A stretch of DNA of 6,615 nt from Chryseobacterium sp. (GCA_003852805.1 RDDY01000305.1:1-6615), one strand, 5' to 3'. Shown: positions 1-6,596, counted from the stretch's first letter. Notes: generated from the letters alone by a model not told the origin. Program-made: numbers and translations.

Positions 1-622
1 AATTGGTGAAATGCCTTTAGATTTACAGGCAAAGCTGTTACGGGTTTTAGAAACAGGAGAATTTCTAAAAGTAGGTGATAGTAAACCAACCAAGGTGAAC
101 GTCCGTATTATTGCTGCTACTAATAGAAATTTACAACAAGAAGTAGAGGAAGGACACTTCCGTGAAGATTTGTTTTACCGGATTGCCGTCTTTCAGATTT
201 CACTACCCCCACTCAGAGAACGGGTTATTGATATAGAAGAACTGGCGATATTCTTTCTTCGCACATTTACAAATAAGACGAACAAAAAAATCAATAAGAT
301 TTCAAAAAACTATCTCGAAGCACTGAAACAACATTCGTGGAAAGGCAATATCAGAGAACTCAAAAACGTAATTGAGCGTAGCGTAATACTTACAGGTACT
401 ACAGAATTAGAAGAAGATAGTCTGCCATTGGAATTACAACGTCTTGGCACTTTAGATAACCGTGAAAAAACACTATCTGCCTTTGAACTTGCAAGCGTAG
501 AAAAAGTTCATATTCAAAAAGTGTTGAACTACACTAATGGCAATAAAACAGAAACATCAAAACTGCTCAATATTGCCTTAACTACTTTATACAGGAAGAT
601 TGACGAGTACCATATAAAATAA
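1..622 (+). CDS. Sigma-54-dependent transcriptional activator, C-terminal part (5' truncated by window edge)
   Basis: This is a bacterial enhancer-binding protein that uses ATP to open sigma-54 promoters. The reading frame is already open at the window edge: codons at 2-10 read I-G-E, joining to MPLDLQAKLLRVLE, the conserved stretch just after Walker B. The true start, the Walker A and GAFTGA loops and any receiver or sensor domain lie upstream and are not seen. Counting from the Met at 11, Sensor I is RIIAATNRN (32-40), the arginine-finger region is FREDLFYRI (50-58), Sensor II is GNIRELKNVIERS (112-124), and a Fis-type HTH covers about 176-200 (GNKTETSKLL...LYRKIDEY). It ends at TAA 620-622. 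Its place directly upstream of the kdp genes, on the same strand, suggests that it controls them; this is inference. Whether it is a response regulator cannot be told from this part. Confidence 0.95.
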   Translation, partial: IGEMPLDLQAKLLRVLETGEFLKVGDSKPTKVNVRIIAATNRNLQQEVEEGHFREDLFYRIAVFQISLPPLRERVIDIEELAIFFLRTFTNKTNKKINKISKNYLEALKQHSWKGNIRELKNVIERSVILTGTTELEEDSLPLELQRLGTLDNREKTLSAFELASVEKVHIQKVLNYTNGNKTETSKLLNIALTTLYRKIDEYHIK

Positions 623-660
623 ACCCTTTCAAAACGATAGTCTTTACCCTTTCAAAACGA
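623..660. repeat. 15-bp direct repeat, two copies
   Basis: ACCCTTTCAAAACGA occurs at 623-637 and again at 646-660, start to start 23 bp. The second copy supplies the left arm and loop of the hairpin that follows. The first copy's ACCCTTTC could pair with the same right arm (659-666), giving two competing stems. The repeat begins right after the stop codon of the activator gene. It could be a small local duplication or two binding half-sites for a regulator. Confidence 0.85.
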
Positions 661-671
661 AAGGGTTTTTT
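646..671 (+). terminator. Rho-independent terminator of the activator gene
   Basis: A perfect 8-bp stem (ACCCTTTC 646-653 with GAAAGGGT 659-666) closes a 5-base loop AAAAC and runs straight into a T-tract at 666-671. It lies 24 bases after the activator stop codon, so it would end that transcript and separate it from the kdp operon. As DNA, the same palindrome could also be a protein-binding site. Confidence 0.8.
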
Positions 672-677
672 GTTGCC
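662..677 (+). promoter_or_regulatory. Candidate sigma-54 promoter (GG-N10-GC), weak
   Basis: GG at 663-664 and GC at 675-676 are exactly 10 bases apart, and the -12 box reads TTGC (673-676), as in the consensus TGGCAC-N5-TTGC. The rest of the -24 box is poor (AGGGTT), and it overlaps the terminator stem and T-tract. It is listed because a sigma-54 activator is encoded next door. A single partial match like this could be chance. Confidence 0.25.
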
Positions 678-678
678 T

Positions 679-686
679 TACTTTTG
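679..686 (+). promoter_or_regulatory. Candidate Bacteroidota housekeeping -7 element (TAnnTTTG)
   Basis: TACTTTTG fits the Bacteroidota -7 consensus TAnnTTTG fully. No good -33 TTTG box is found at the usual distance: upstream there is only TTTC at 650-653, inside the hairpin and too far away. If it is used, transcription would start near 691-693 and leave a leader of about 90 bases before the ATG at 785. Confidence 0.35.
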
Positions 687-740
687 TATACGCTCGTTAA
701 ATTATTTAAAATCAAATAGTTATAAACAATCTAATTTTAA

Positions 741-757
741 TGGAACAGGAATTGGCA
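741..757 (+). promoter_or_regulatory. Second candidate sigma-54 promoter, with a -12 mismatch
   Basis: TGGAAC (741-746), five bases, then TTGG (752-755) followed by CA. The -24 box matches TGGCAC at 5 of 6 positions and the spacing fits, but the highly conserved C of the -12 GC is G here; the GC at 755-756 is one base too far. A start near 767 would sit about 18 bases before the first small gene. The palindrome at 646-666 would then lie about 110 bases upstream, a normal distance for an activator site. The position is attractive but the sequence is imperfect. Confidence 0.25.
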
Positions 758-787
758 TAAGAAGAATATAAATAAAATATTCTTATG
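756..787 (+). promoter_or_regulatory. Bulged inverted repeat containing the start codon
   Basis: CATAA (756-760) pairs with TTATG (783-787) and GAATAT (764-769) pairs with ATATTC (777-782). This gives 11 bp with a 3-base bulge (GAA 761-763) and a 7-base loop (770-776). The start codon of the next gene, ATG 785-787, is inside the right arm. In RNA this could limit access to the start; in DNA it could be an operator. The stem is AT-rich, so it would be only moderately stable. Confidence 0.45.
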
Positions 788-1081
788 ACAACGGAACACG
801 AACAAAAAAGCGAATTTCAAAAAATTCAACAATTAGAGGTTGAAGCCCTTGATGCCATCTTTAAGGGGCAAAAGAAAAAAGTTGTGAGCCTGTTTGGCAA
901 AGCCGAGCAATTATTTCAGAAAGGCAGCAGCTACACACGTACAATCATTTCCAATACATTTATTCTTCCCTTATCTCAACTGCTCGAAATGAATTACAGT
1001 TGGGGTAAAGAGTATCTCATCTTGTTTCCCAAACAGCTCAAACAAGAGTATTGCAGACAAATCTATTCATCAGGAATTTAA
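785..1081 (+). CDS. Small soluble protein of the kdp leader cluster (98 aa), paralogue of the 129-aa protein downstream
   Basis: I do not recognise a named family. The 98-residue product has no signal peptide and no membrane span and is rich in charged residues, so it is probably cytoplasmic and helical. It is clearly related to the protein at 1172-1561. Residues 26-59 align without gaps to 52-85 of that protein: KG 27-28, QKG 45-47 (QRG there), Y50, R52, II 54-55, N57 and F59. Further on, W73, PK 82-83, Y89 and Q92 also match with small shifts. It is followed after 13 bases by a 26-codon membrane peptide, the same order as its paralogue and KdpF. The start ATG lies in the inverted repeat just upstream. 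A role in K+ pump assembly or regulation is only inferred from position. Confidence 0.8.
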   Translation: MTTEHEQKSEFQKIQQLEVEALDAIFKGQKKKVVSLFGKAEQLFQKGSSYTRTIISNTFILPLSQLLEMNYSWGKEYLILFPKQLKQEYCRQIYSSGI

Positions 1082-1094
1082 TAAATATATAAAA

Positions 1095-1175
1095 ATGGCA
1101 ATACTATTAATAATCGCAGGTGTAGCACTTTTCGCATTCTTTTTTTTATTAATAAGATTATTTGAAAAGATATGA
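1095..1175 (+). CDS. KdpF-like single-span membrane peptide (26 aa)
   Basis: The peptide begins MAILLIIAGVALF and ends LIRLFEKI. It is almost wholly hydrophobic at residues 2-20 with a short basic/acidic tail. It resembles the 25-aa KdpF encoded at 1558-1635: a shared IIA near the N-terminus, a run of aromatic and aliphatic residues, and a C-terminal LI(R/K)..EK motif. Its stop overlaps the next start as ATGA (1172-1175), so translation of the next gene is probably coupled. A run of eight T (1140-1147) lies inside the gene. It may be a second KdpF or a diverged copy with another partner. It is too short for routine gene calling; the overlap and the parallel with KdpF are the main support. Confidence 0.7.
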   Translation: MAILLIIAGVALFAFFFLLIRLFEKI

Positions 1176-1561
1176 AATCTAAACAGAAAATCAATGAAGA
1201 CCGGGCGGCTGTTTATTTAGCTGAACATCATAAAGAAATCAGCAATGAAATAAGGGAACTGTCTGCTCATAAAAACTTCGCTGGTATTCTTCAGGCAGTC
1301 GTAAACCTGATTAGATGCTTGCTCGAAAAAGGAGAATTTACCAAAATTACCAGACATATACGATATATCGGATGGATATATCAGAGAGGTAACGACTACA
1401 TCAGGTATATTATTGAAAATCTATTTGTACGCTCATTTGAAGGCATACGCAGACGGTGTTCTCCAAACCAGTGGCAGCAACTATACACTGAAATTCCAAA
1501 ACCTTTTCAGGTTGTCTATCTAACGCAAAACAACATCATAATTCAAAAAATAAAAATATGA
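1172..1561 (+). CDS. Small soluble protein of the kdp leader cluster (129 aa), paralogue of the 98-aa protein upstream
   Basis: No family is recognised with certainty. The 129-residue product is basic, has no signal peptide or clear membrane span, and is likely helical. Residues 52-119 match the 98-aa protein upstream: KG 53-54, QRG 71-73, Y76, R78, II 80-81, N83, F85, W101, PK 109-110, Y116 and Q119. It carries about 25 extra N-terminal residues. Both ends overlap neighbours by ATGA: with the 26-aa membrane peptide at 1172-1175 and with kdpF at 1558-1561. This tight packing with kdpF suggests that it is made together with the K+ pump and perhaps acts on it. The function itself is unknown. 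Confidence 0.85.
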   Translation: MKSKQKINEDRAAVYLAEHHKEISNEIRELSAHKNFAGILQAVVNLIRCLLEKGEFTKITRHIRYIGWIYQRGNDYIRYIIENLFVRSFEGIRRRCSPNQWQQLYTEIPKPFQVVYLTQNNIIIQKIKI

Positions 1562-1635
1562 TAGCATTATTCATCATCGCCATTGCAGTATTTTTCTATA
1601 TGTGCTATGTGCTGATTAAACCAGAAAAATTTTAA
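1558..1635 (+). CDS. kdpF: K+-transporting ATPase subunit KdpF (25 aa)
   Basis: KdpF is the tiny single-span subunit that stabilises the KdpFABC complex in the inner membrane. The peptide starts MIALFIIAIAVFFY and ends YVLIKPEKF. The hydrophobic span followed by a C-terminal (A/P)E(A/K)F ending is the family hallmark (E. coli KdpF ends in NAEAF). Length 25 aa compares with 29 in E. coli. The start overlaps the stop of the preceding gene (ATGA). It is not directly next to kdpA here: two further membrane peptides lie between them, whereas kdpF usually sits immediately before kdpA. Confidence 0.88.
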   Translation: MIALFIIAIAVFFYMCYVLIKPEKF

Positions 1636-1663
1636 AAACAGCATCCATTCAAAAAATTGAGAA

Positions 1664-1765
1664 ATGAGGAAAAAAATAAAAGAGCTGTTTACAATCATCT
1701 TCTGGATACTTGTGCTCATATCTTTTATATTCCTCCTATTTATAAAAATAAACATCCTTTTCTAA
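1664..1765 (+). CDS. Single-span membrane micropeptide (33 aa), unknown
   Basis: It starts MRKKIKELFTIIFWILV, a basic N-terminus followed by a hydrophobic span at about residues 9-27, and ends at TAA 1763-1765. The basic N-terminus suggests that the N-terminus stays in the cytoplasm. It lies 28 bases after kdpF and 11 bases before a similar 37-aa peptide: both have a basic start, an I-(K/R)-E-(L/I) motif and then a span rich in I, L, V and F. A competing reading is a 77-codon frame from a TTG at 1657 that continues into the next gene. I prefer two short ATG genes, because the hydrophobic peptide frame fits the pattern of the cluster while the first half of the long frame does not look like a protein domain. 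Confidence 0.5.
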   Translation: MRKKIKELFTIIFWILVLISFIFLLFIKINILF

Positions 1766-1776
1766 TTAGAAACAAT

Positions 1777-1890
1777 ATGAAAAACTTTAGAAGTGATATC
1801 CGAGAAATATGGAGAGTTATCATTGTATTTCTTGTTGTTTTCGGATTTGTGATGCTTTTCGGATGGTTTATTAAACTATTATTTAATTAA
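1777..1890 (+). CDS. Single-span membrane micropeptide (37 aa) directly before kdpA
   Basis: It starts MKNFRSDIREIWRVIIVFLV and has one strong hydrophobic span at about residues 14-35, followed by a short tail with a single Lys. The ATG at 1777 is chosen over an in-frame TTG at 1657, which would add 40 residues of unremarkable sequence overlapping the 33-aa gene in another frame. The stop is five bases before the kdpA start, so co-translation with kdpA is likely. It resembles the 33-aa peptide upstream (SDIREIWRVI against KKIKELFTII). It may be a further small subunit or regulator of the pump; there is no direct evidence of function. Confidence 0.65.
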   Translation: MKNFRSDIREIWRVIIVFLVVFGFVMLFGWFIKLLFN

Positions 1891-1895
1891 AAGAT

Positions 1896-3584
1896 ATGAA
1901 CACAGAAATTTTAGGAATTATAGCGATGTTCGGGGTAACGCTGTTACTGGCAATTCCCCTTGGCAAATACATCGCAAAAGTATATGCAGGTGAAAGAACT
2001 TTTCTTGACCCTGTATTTAATCCCATAGAGCGATTGTTCTATAAAGTATCAGGCATAAATCCTGATAATGAAATGAACTGGAAACAGCATTTGGTAGCAT
2101 TGCTCACCATTAACCTGCTCTGGTTTCTGATGAGTATGGGAATACTGATGAATATGGAGAGCCTGCCCCTAAATCCGGATGGGAACCCCAATCAATCAGC
2201 AGATTTAGCGTTCAATACCACCATTTCATTTTTGGTAAACTGTAACCTGCAACACTATTCAGGTGAAACAGGCATCAGTTATTTAGGGCAGATATGGTTG
2301 ATGTTTCTTCAATTTGTAACTGCGGGCGTAGGTATGGCAGCAGCGGTTGTATTATTCAAAGCATTTAGAGAAAAGTCAACCACCCAATTAGGTAATTTTT
2401 ACAATTATTTTTTAAAATCCTGTGCCCGCATTCTATTACCTATATCATTGATACTGGCTGCCATTTTCGTTTTTGAAGGTATGCCTATGACCTTTGAAGG
2501 AAAAGATACCCTAACCAACTTACAGGGTGATACTATTGAAGTAAGCCGGGGACCGGTCGCTGCATTCGTACCAATCAAACATGTGGGTACAAATGGAGGT
2601 GGTTTTTTCGGTGCTAACGGTTCTCACCCCTTAGAAAACCCTACATATCTGACTAATATGACTGAAATGTTTGGTCAGTTTATCATTCCTATGGCAATGG
2701 TATTTGCATTTGGTTTTTTCATACGCAGGAAGAAATTTGCCTGGATGATGTACGGGGTCATGACCGTAGGATTTTTGCTATTGGCAATACCAAATATCAA
2801 CATGGAAATGAACGGAAACCCTGCGATCACACAGATGGGAATTGACAACTCGTTGGGCGCCATGGAGGGGAAAGAATTACGTATAGGTGCTGCCGCCAGC
2901 GGCTTCTGGAGTATTGTAACCACCGTTATTTCAACAGGAAGTATTAATTCAATGCATGACAGTTCAATGCCATTATCCGGTATGAACGAATTACTGGCCA
3001 TGATGATTAATGCATTCTATGGTGGCGTAGGTGCAGGAATTTTAAACTTCTTCATCTTTATCATTCTTGCAGTTTTCATAAGTGGTTTGATGGTGGGTAG
3101 GACACCTGAATTTATGGGTAAGAAAATTGAAGCCAGAGAGATGAAAATAGCCATTATAATCGCTTTAGCGCATCCTTTCCTTATTTTGGTGGGAACGGCT
3201 TTAGCAGCCGCATTACCGCAATATACATCGGCAACATTAGCCAATCCGGGCTTTCACGGTTTTAGTGAAATGCTGTACGAATACACCTCTTCAGCGGCCA
3301 ATAACGGAAGCGGTTTTGAAGGCTTGGGAGATAATACCATATTCTGGAACATATCAACAGGTATTGTATTACTGTTGGGTAGATTTCTGCCGATAATTGG
3401 TCCAGTTGCTATAGCAGGTTTGCTTGCAGAAAAGAAATTTATACCTGAAAGCTCAGGAACTCTCAAAACCGATACATCTACATTCGGCTTAGTGGTGTTT
3501 GCAGTTATTGCCATCATTGCGGCACTGGCATTCTTTCCCGCATTAGCTTTAGGTCCGATTGCCGAATACTTTTCACTTTACTAA
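1896..3584 (+). CDS. kdpA: K+-transporting ATPase subunit KdpA (K+-binding, channel-like)
   Basis: KdpA selects and binds K+ and passes it through an intersubunit tunnel to KdpB. The protein is 562 aa, the usual length, and is a polytopic inner-membrane protein of the K+-channel/SKT superfamily. All four pore loops are visible: P1 NTTISFLVNCNLQHYSGE (107-124), with Q119 matching E. coli Q116, known for its effect on K+ affinity; P2 VGTNGGGFFGANGSHPLENP (230-249) with the GGG filter; P3 STGSINSMHDS (346-356); and P4 TSSAANNGSGFEGL (464-477). The start at 1896 gives the normal short N-terminus leading into the first span (residues 5-22). It lies 5 bases after the 37-aa peptide and 21 bases before kdpB. 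It appears intact and functional. Confidence 0.98.
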   Translation: MNTEILGIIAMFGVTLLLAIPLGKYIAKVYAGERTFLDPVFNPIERLFYKVSGINPDNEMNWKQHLVALLTINLLWFLMSMGILMNMESLPLNPDGNPNQSADLAFNTTISFLVNCNLQHYSGETGISYLGQIWLMFLQFVTAGVGMAAAVVLFKAFREKSTTQLGNFYNYFLKSCARILLPISLILAAIFVFEGMPMTFEGKDTLTNLQGDTIEVSRGPVAAFVPIKHVGTNGGGFFGANGSHPLENPTYLTNMTEMFGQFIIPMAMVFAFGFFIRRKKFAWMMYGVMTVGFLLLAIPNINMEMNGNPAITQMGIDNSLGAMEGKELRIGAAASGFWSIVTTVISTGSINSMHDSSMPLSGMNELLAMMINAFYGGVGAGILNFFIFIILAVFISGLMVGRTPEFMGKKIEAREMKIAIIIALAHPFLILVGTALAAALPQYTSATLANPGFHGFSEMLYEYTSSAANNGSGFEGLGDNTIFWNISTGIVLLLGRFLPIIGPVAIAGLLAEKKFIPESSGTLKTDTSTFGLVVFAVIAIIAALAFFPALALGPIAEYFSLY

Positions 3585-3605
3585 TCTTTTATCAATTCAA
3601 TAGAA

Positions 3606-5618
3606 ATGAATAATAACATAAATAAATTATTTGAACCTGCATTGGTGAATGAAGCGCTGAAGCAGTCATTCGTCAAGCTGCACCCTGCAAAAATGTTCCG
3701 CAATCCGGTAATGTTTATGGTGTGGATAGGTACATTGGTTATGGCAGCTGTATGTGTGTGGATAGCACTGGGAGAACAAAGTCAAGGCAGTTTTGCCTAT
3801 AACCTCATCGTTACAGTGATATTATTTGCAACGTTGCTATTTGCCAACTTTGCCGAAGCCATTGCCGAAGCCAGAGGAAAAGCACAAGCCGACAGCTTGC
3901 GTAAAACAAGAGAAGAAACGCCCGCCCGATTGGAGAATGGACAGACCGTCTCTTCATCACAGCTTAAAAAAGGGGATGTCTTCGTTTGTGAGACAGGGGA
4001 TATCATCCCCTCTGACGGTGAAATTATAGAAGGTTTGGCAACCATAGATGAAAGTGCCATTACGGGTGAGAGTGCCCCTGTAATCCGGGAAGCAGGAGGC
4101 GATAAAAGTAGCGTTACCGGTGGTACAAAAGTACTGTCAGACAAAATCAAAGTCAGGGTAACTACCGAAGCAGGCGAAAGCTTCTTAGACAAAATGATTG
4201 CTTTGGTGGAGGGGGCAAGCCGTCAGAAAACACCAAACGAAATTGCTTTGACCATACTGCTTGCAGGTTTTACACTCGTATTTATTATCGTAGTGGTTAC
4301 ACTTAAACCCTTTGCAGATTATGCGCAAACCCCTATCACCATAGCTGCATTTATATCGCTTTTTGTATGTTTAATTCCTACCACTATTGGCGGATTATTA
4401 TCAGCCATCGGTATTGCGGGAATGGACAGAGCTTTGCGGGCAAACGTCATTACCAAAAGTGGTAAAGCGGTTGAAACCGCAGGTGATGTTGATGTACTTT
4501 TATTGGACAAAACAGGAACTATTACCATTGGTAACAGAAAAGCAACAAAATTCTATCCTGTAAACGGTGTAGATGAAAAGCACTTTACAAAATCAGTAGT
4601 GTTAAGCTCTATGGCAGATGAAACCCCCGAAGGTAAATCTATCATAGAATTGGCAGGTGTTAATCCATTAAGCTATCAGATACAAAATCCTCGTTTCATA
4701 AAATTTACGGCAGAAACAAGAAGTTCCGGAATTGATTATGAGAATGTAAAAATCAGAAAAGGAGCTTCGGATGCCATACGGAATTTGGTGGAAAAGGCGG
4801 GAAATCTTTTTCCATCAGAAACAGCCGAACAGGTAAAATCCATTTCAAGCAATGGTGGAACACCACTCGTTGTTGCAGAAAATGAAAAAGTATTGGGAGT
4901 AATTGAGTTGCAGGACATTATTAAACCCGGGATACAGGAGCGTTTTGAGCGGCTGCGAAAAATGGGTATCAAAACCGTAATGGTTACCGGCGATAATCCA
5001 TTGACGGCAAAATATATCGCGGAAAAAGCAGGTGTAGATGATTTTATTGCCGAAGCAAAACCGGAAGATAAAATGAACTATATCCGCAATGAGCAATCGC
5101 AAGGCAGATTGGTCGCTATGATGGGCGATGGAACCAACGATGCGCCCGCTTTAGCGCAGGCAGACGTAGGCGTAGCTATGAATAGCGGTACTCAGGCAGC
5201 TAAAGAAGCAGGCAATATGGTGGATTTGGATAATGACCCCACCAAACTGATTGAAGTAGTGGAAATAGGCAAACAATTGTTAATGACAAGGGGAACATTA
5301 ACCACATTCAGTATTGCCAATGACGTAGCGAAGTATTTTGCCATTGTTCCGGCACTGTTTATTGCTTCCATTCCTGCTTTACAGGGATTAAACATTATGA
5401 ATTTGCACTCACCCGAAAGTGCCATTCTATCGGCAATTATATTCAATGCCATCGTCATCCCGATGTTAATACCATTAGCATTAAAAGGAGTAGCCTACAA
5501 ACCTATCGGCGCCAGTGCCCTGCTTCGCAGAAATTTATTCATCTACGGTTTGGGCGGCATTATTGTTCCGTTTGTAGGCATAAAACTTATCGACCTGTTG
5601 GTTTCAGTATTTATTTAA
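3606..5618 (+). CDS. kdpB: K+-transporting P-type ATPase subunit KdpB (EC 7.2.2.6)
   Basis: KdpB hydrolyses ATP to drive K+ uptake by the KdpFABC pump. The 670-aa protein is a complete P1A-type ATPase. In order: spans at about 35-56 and 64-82; actuator motif [12 protein letters not shown] (148-159), whose Ser156 corresponds to the Ser that is inhibited by phosphorylation in E. coli (Ser162); [19 protein letters not shown] in span 4 (255-273); phosphorylation motif DKTGT with Asp301; nucleotide-binding KGAS (385-388); TGDN (461-464); GDGTND (507-512); and [12 protein letters not shown] (569-580), with D573 and K576 matching the coupling residues D583 and K586 of E. coli. C-terminal spans fall at about 575-590, 604-628 and 645-668. 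The kdpC start is 13 bases downstream. No key residue is missing. Confidence 0.98.
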   Translation: MNNNINKLFEPALVNEALKQSFVKLHPAKMFRNPVMFMVWIGTLVMAAVCVWIALGEQSQGSFAYNLIVTVILFATLLFANFAEAIAEARGKAQADSLRKTREETPARLENGQTVSSSQLKKGDVFVCETGDIIPSDGEIIEGLATIDESAITGESAPVIREAGGDKSSVTGGTKVLSDKIKVRVTTEAGESFLDKMIALVEGASRQKTPNEIALTILLAGFTLVFIIVVVTLKPFADYAQTPITIAAFISLFVCLIPTTIGGLLSAIGIAGMDRALRANVITKSGKAVETAGDVDVLLLDKTGTITIGNRKATKFYPVNGVDEKHFTKSVVLSSMADETPEGKSIIELAGVNPLSYQIQNPRFIKFTAETRSSGIDYENVKIRKGASDAIRNLVEKAGNLFPSETAEQVKSISSNGGTPLVVAENEKVLGVIELQDIIKPGIQERFERLRKMGIKTVMVTGDNPLTAKYIAEKAGVDDFIAEAKPEDKMNYIRNEQSQGRLVAMMGDGTNDAPALAQADVGVAMNSGTQAAKEAGNMVDLDNDPTKLIEVVEIGKQLLMTRGTLTTFSIANDVAKYFAIVPALFIASIPALQGLNIMNLHSPESAILSAIIFNAIVIPMLIPLALKGVAYKPIGASALLRRNLFIYGLGGIIVPFVGIKLIDLLVSVFI

Positions 5619-5631
5619 AACATTAATCAAA

Positions 5632-6192
5632 ATGAAAAAACATATTTTACCGGCTATCAAGCTAACAGTTTTAAGCATCCTATTACTCTGTATAGCCTAT
5701 CCGCTTATCGTTTGGGGTATGGCACAGTTCGCTCCAAATAAGGGAAAGGGAAAAATTATCACACACAATGGTAAAACATACTATGCCAATGTTGGGCAGT
5801 CTTTTACGGAAGATAAATATTTCTGGTCACGTCCTTCTGCAGTGGATTATAATGCCGCAGGTTCCGGAGGCAGCAACAAAGCAGCTTCCAATAAGGAATA
5901 TCTCCAACAGGTTCAGGCAAGGATAGATACATTTTTAGTGCACAATCCCGGCATTGCAAAGTCTGAAATACCCGTGGATCTGGTAACGGCAAGTGGAAGC
6001 GGTCTTGACCCCCATATTTCCGTTCAAGCGGCAAAAGTGCAGGTAAAGAGAATTGCCAAAATTCGTGGAATTGCGGAAGGAAACCTTCTTCAACTCATCC
6101 TTGCGAAAACAGAAAAACCTTTGTTCGGCCTTTTCGGGCCTGAAAAAATAAATGTACTCGAATTAAATATAGCATTAGATAATTTAAAATAA
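5632..6192 (+). CDS. kdpC: K+-transporting ATPase subunit KdpC
   Basis: KdpC is the single-span subunit with a periplasmic domain that completes the KdpFABC pump and is thought to aid K+ capture or ATP affinity. The length is 186 aa, normal for the family. One membrane span lies at residues 9-31 after a basic start (MKKHILPAIK). Conserved blocks are YFWSRPSAVDYNA (63-75; E. coli has YFHGRPSA), VTASGSGLDPHISVQAA (118-134), the most diagnostic, and GPEKINVLELNIAL (169-182). The middle GSGGSNKAASNKEY (77-90) matches the family's S.GSN region. It sits 13 bases after kdpB and 5 bases before the porin gene, so it is part of the same transcript. Confidence 0.97.
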   Translation: MKKHILPAIKLTVLSILLLCIAYPLIVWGMAQFAPNKGKGKIITHNGKTYYANVGQSFTEDKYFWSRPSAVDYNAAGSGGSNKAASNKEYLQQVQARIDTFLVHNPGIAKSEIPVDLVTASGSGLDPHISVQAAKVQVKRIAKIRGIAEGNLLQLILAKTEKPLFGLFGPEKINVLELNIALDNLK

Positions 6193-6197
6193 AAAAG

Positions 6198-6596
6198 ATG
6201 AAGAAGCTAATAACTGCATCGCTGATTTTGTTAAGCATAAATAGCTTTGCACAAACAGATACCACCAAGTCGCCCTTTACCTTTAGCGGTTATTTAGAAA
6301 CATACTATGCTTATGATTTTGGCAATCCTGACAATCATAATCGACCTGCATTTATGTATTCACACAATAGACACAATGAGTTTAACCTGAATTTAGGCTT
6401 TGTAAAAGCATCCTATAATACGGATAATGTGAGGGCAAATCTCGCTTTGGCTACAGGTACCTATATGAATGCAAACTACGCAGCAGAACCGAGCGTATTG
6501 AAAAATATATACGAGGCGAACGCAGGTATAAAAATTTCAAAGAATAAGGATTTATGGATTTGTAATCTTCCCCTTCTTAGTAACACTCAAAAGTAG
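6198..6596 (+). CDS. Outer-membrane beta-barrel porin of the kdp operon, 3' part lost (probable pseudogene)
   Basis: The N-terminus MKKLITASLILLSINSFAQ is a Bacteroidota-type signal peptide, with cleavage probably after SFA. The mature part FTFSGYLETYYAYDFGNP... and YSHNRHNEFNLNLGFVKASY looks like the OmpL-like/BBP2 porin family, with alternating beta-strand residues. As far as I recall, such porins are often found after kdpABC in Bacteroidota. Family members are usually several hundred residues, but this frame stops after 132. Similarity ends at KDLWI (codons ending 6560); members I recall continue with roughly DAGIFPSHIG, while here the frame reads CNLPLLSNTQK and stops. The gene therefore looks interrupted at 6560/6561. 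The product would lack most of the barrel and be non-functional. It starts 5 bases after kdpC. Confidence 0.8.
   Translation: MKKLITASLILLSINSFAQTDTTKSPFTFSGYLETYYAYDFGNPDNHNRPAFMYSHNRHNEFNLNLGFVKASYNTDNVRANLALATGTYMNANYAAEPSVLKNIYEANAGIKISKNKDLWICNLPLLSNTQK

Noticed and set aside
740..760. Six-codon frame ATG...TAA (M-E-Q-E-L-A) in the leader
   Set aside because: Very short, no conserved feature, and it overlaps the candidate promoter and the inverted repeat. It could be a leader peptide, but nothing supports translation.
1567..1755. Minus-strand frame of 62 codons opposite kdpF and the 33-aa gene
   Set aside because: It lies antisense to the better-supported kdpF and micropeptide genes, and has no recognisable domain or start context.
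3797..4192. Minus-strand frame of 131 codons within kdpB, and similar antisense frames in kdpA and kdpC
   Set aside because: These are reverse-strand shadows of strongly conserved coding sequence, with low-complexity S/T/P/A-rich products and no family resemblance.
6562..6573. Shifted frame after the porin break reads V-I-F-P, similar to the GIFP expected in porin relatives
   Set aside because: The match is only three or four residues and does not continue (F-L-V-T-L-K-S-R follows), so a simple frameshift does not restore the porin. Kept as a weak alternative to an insertion.
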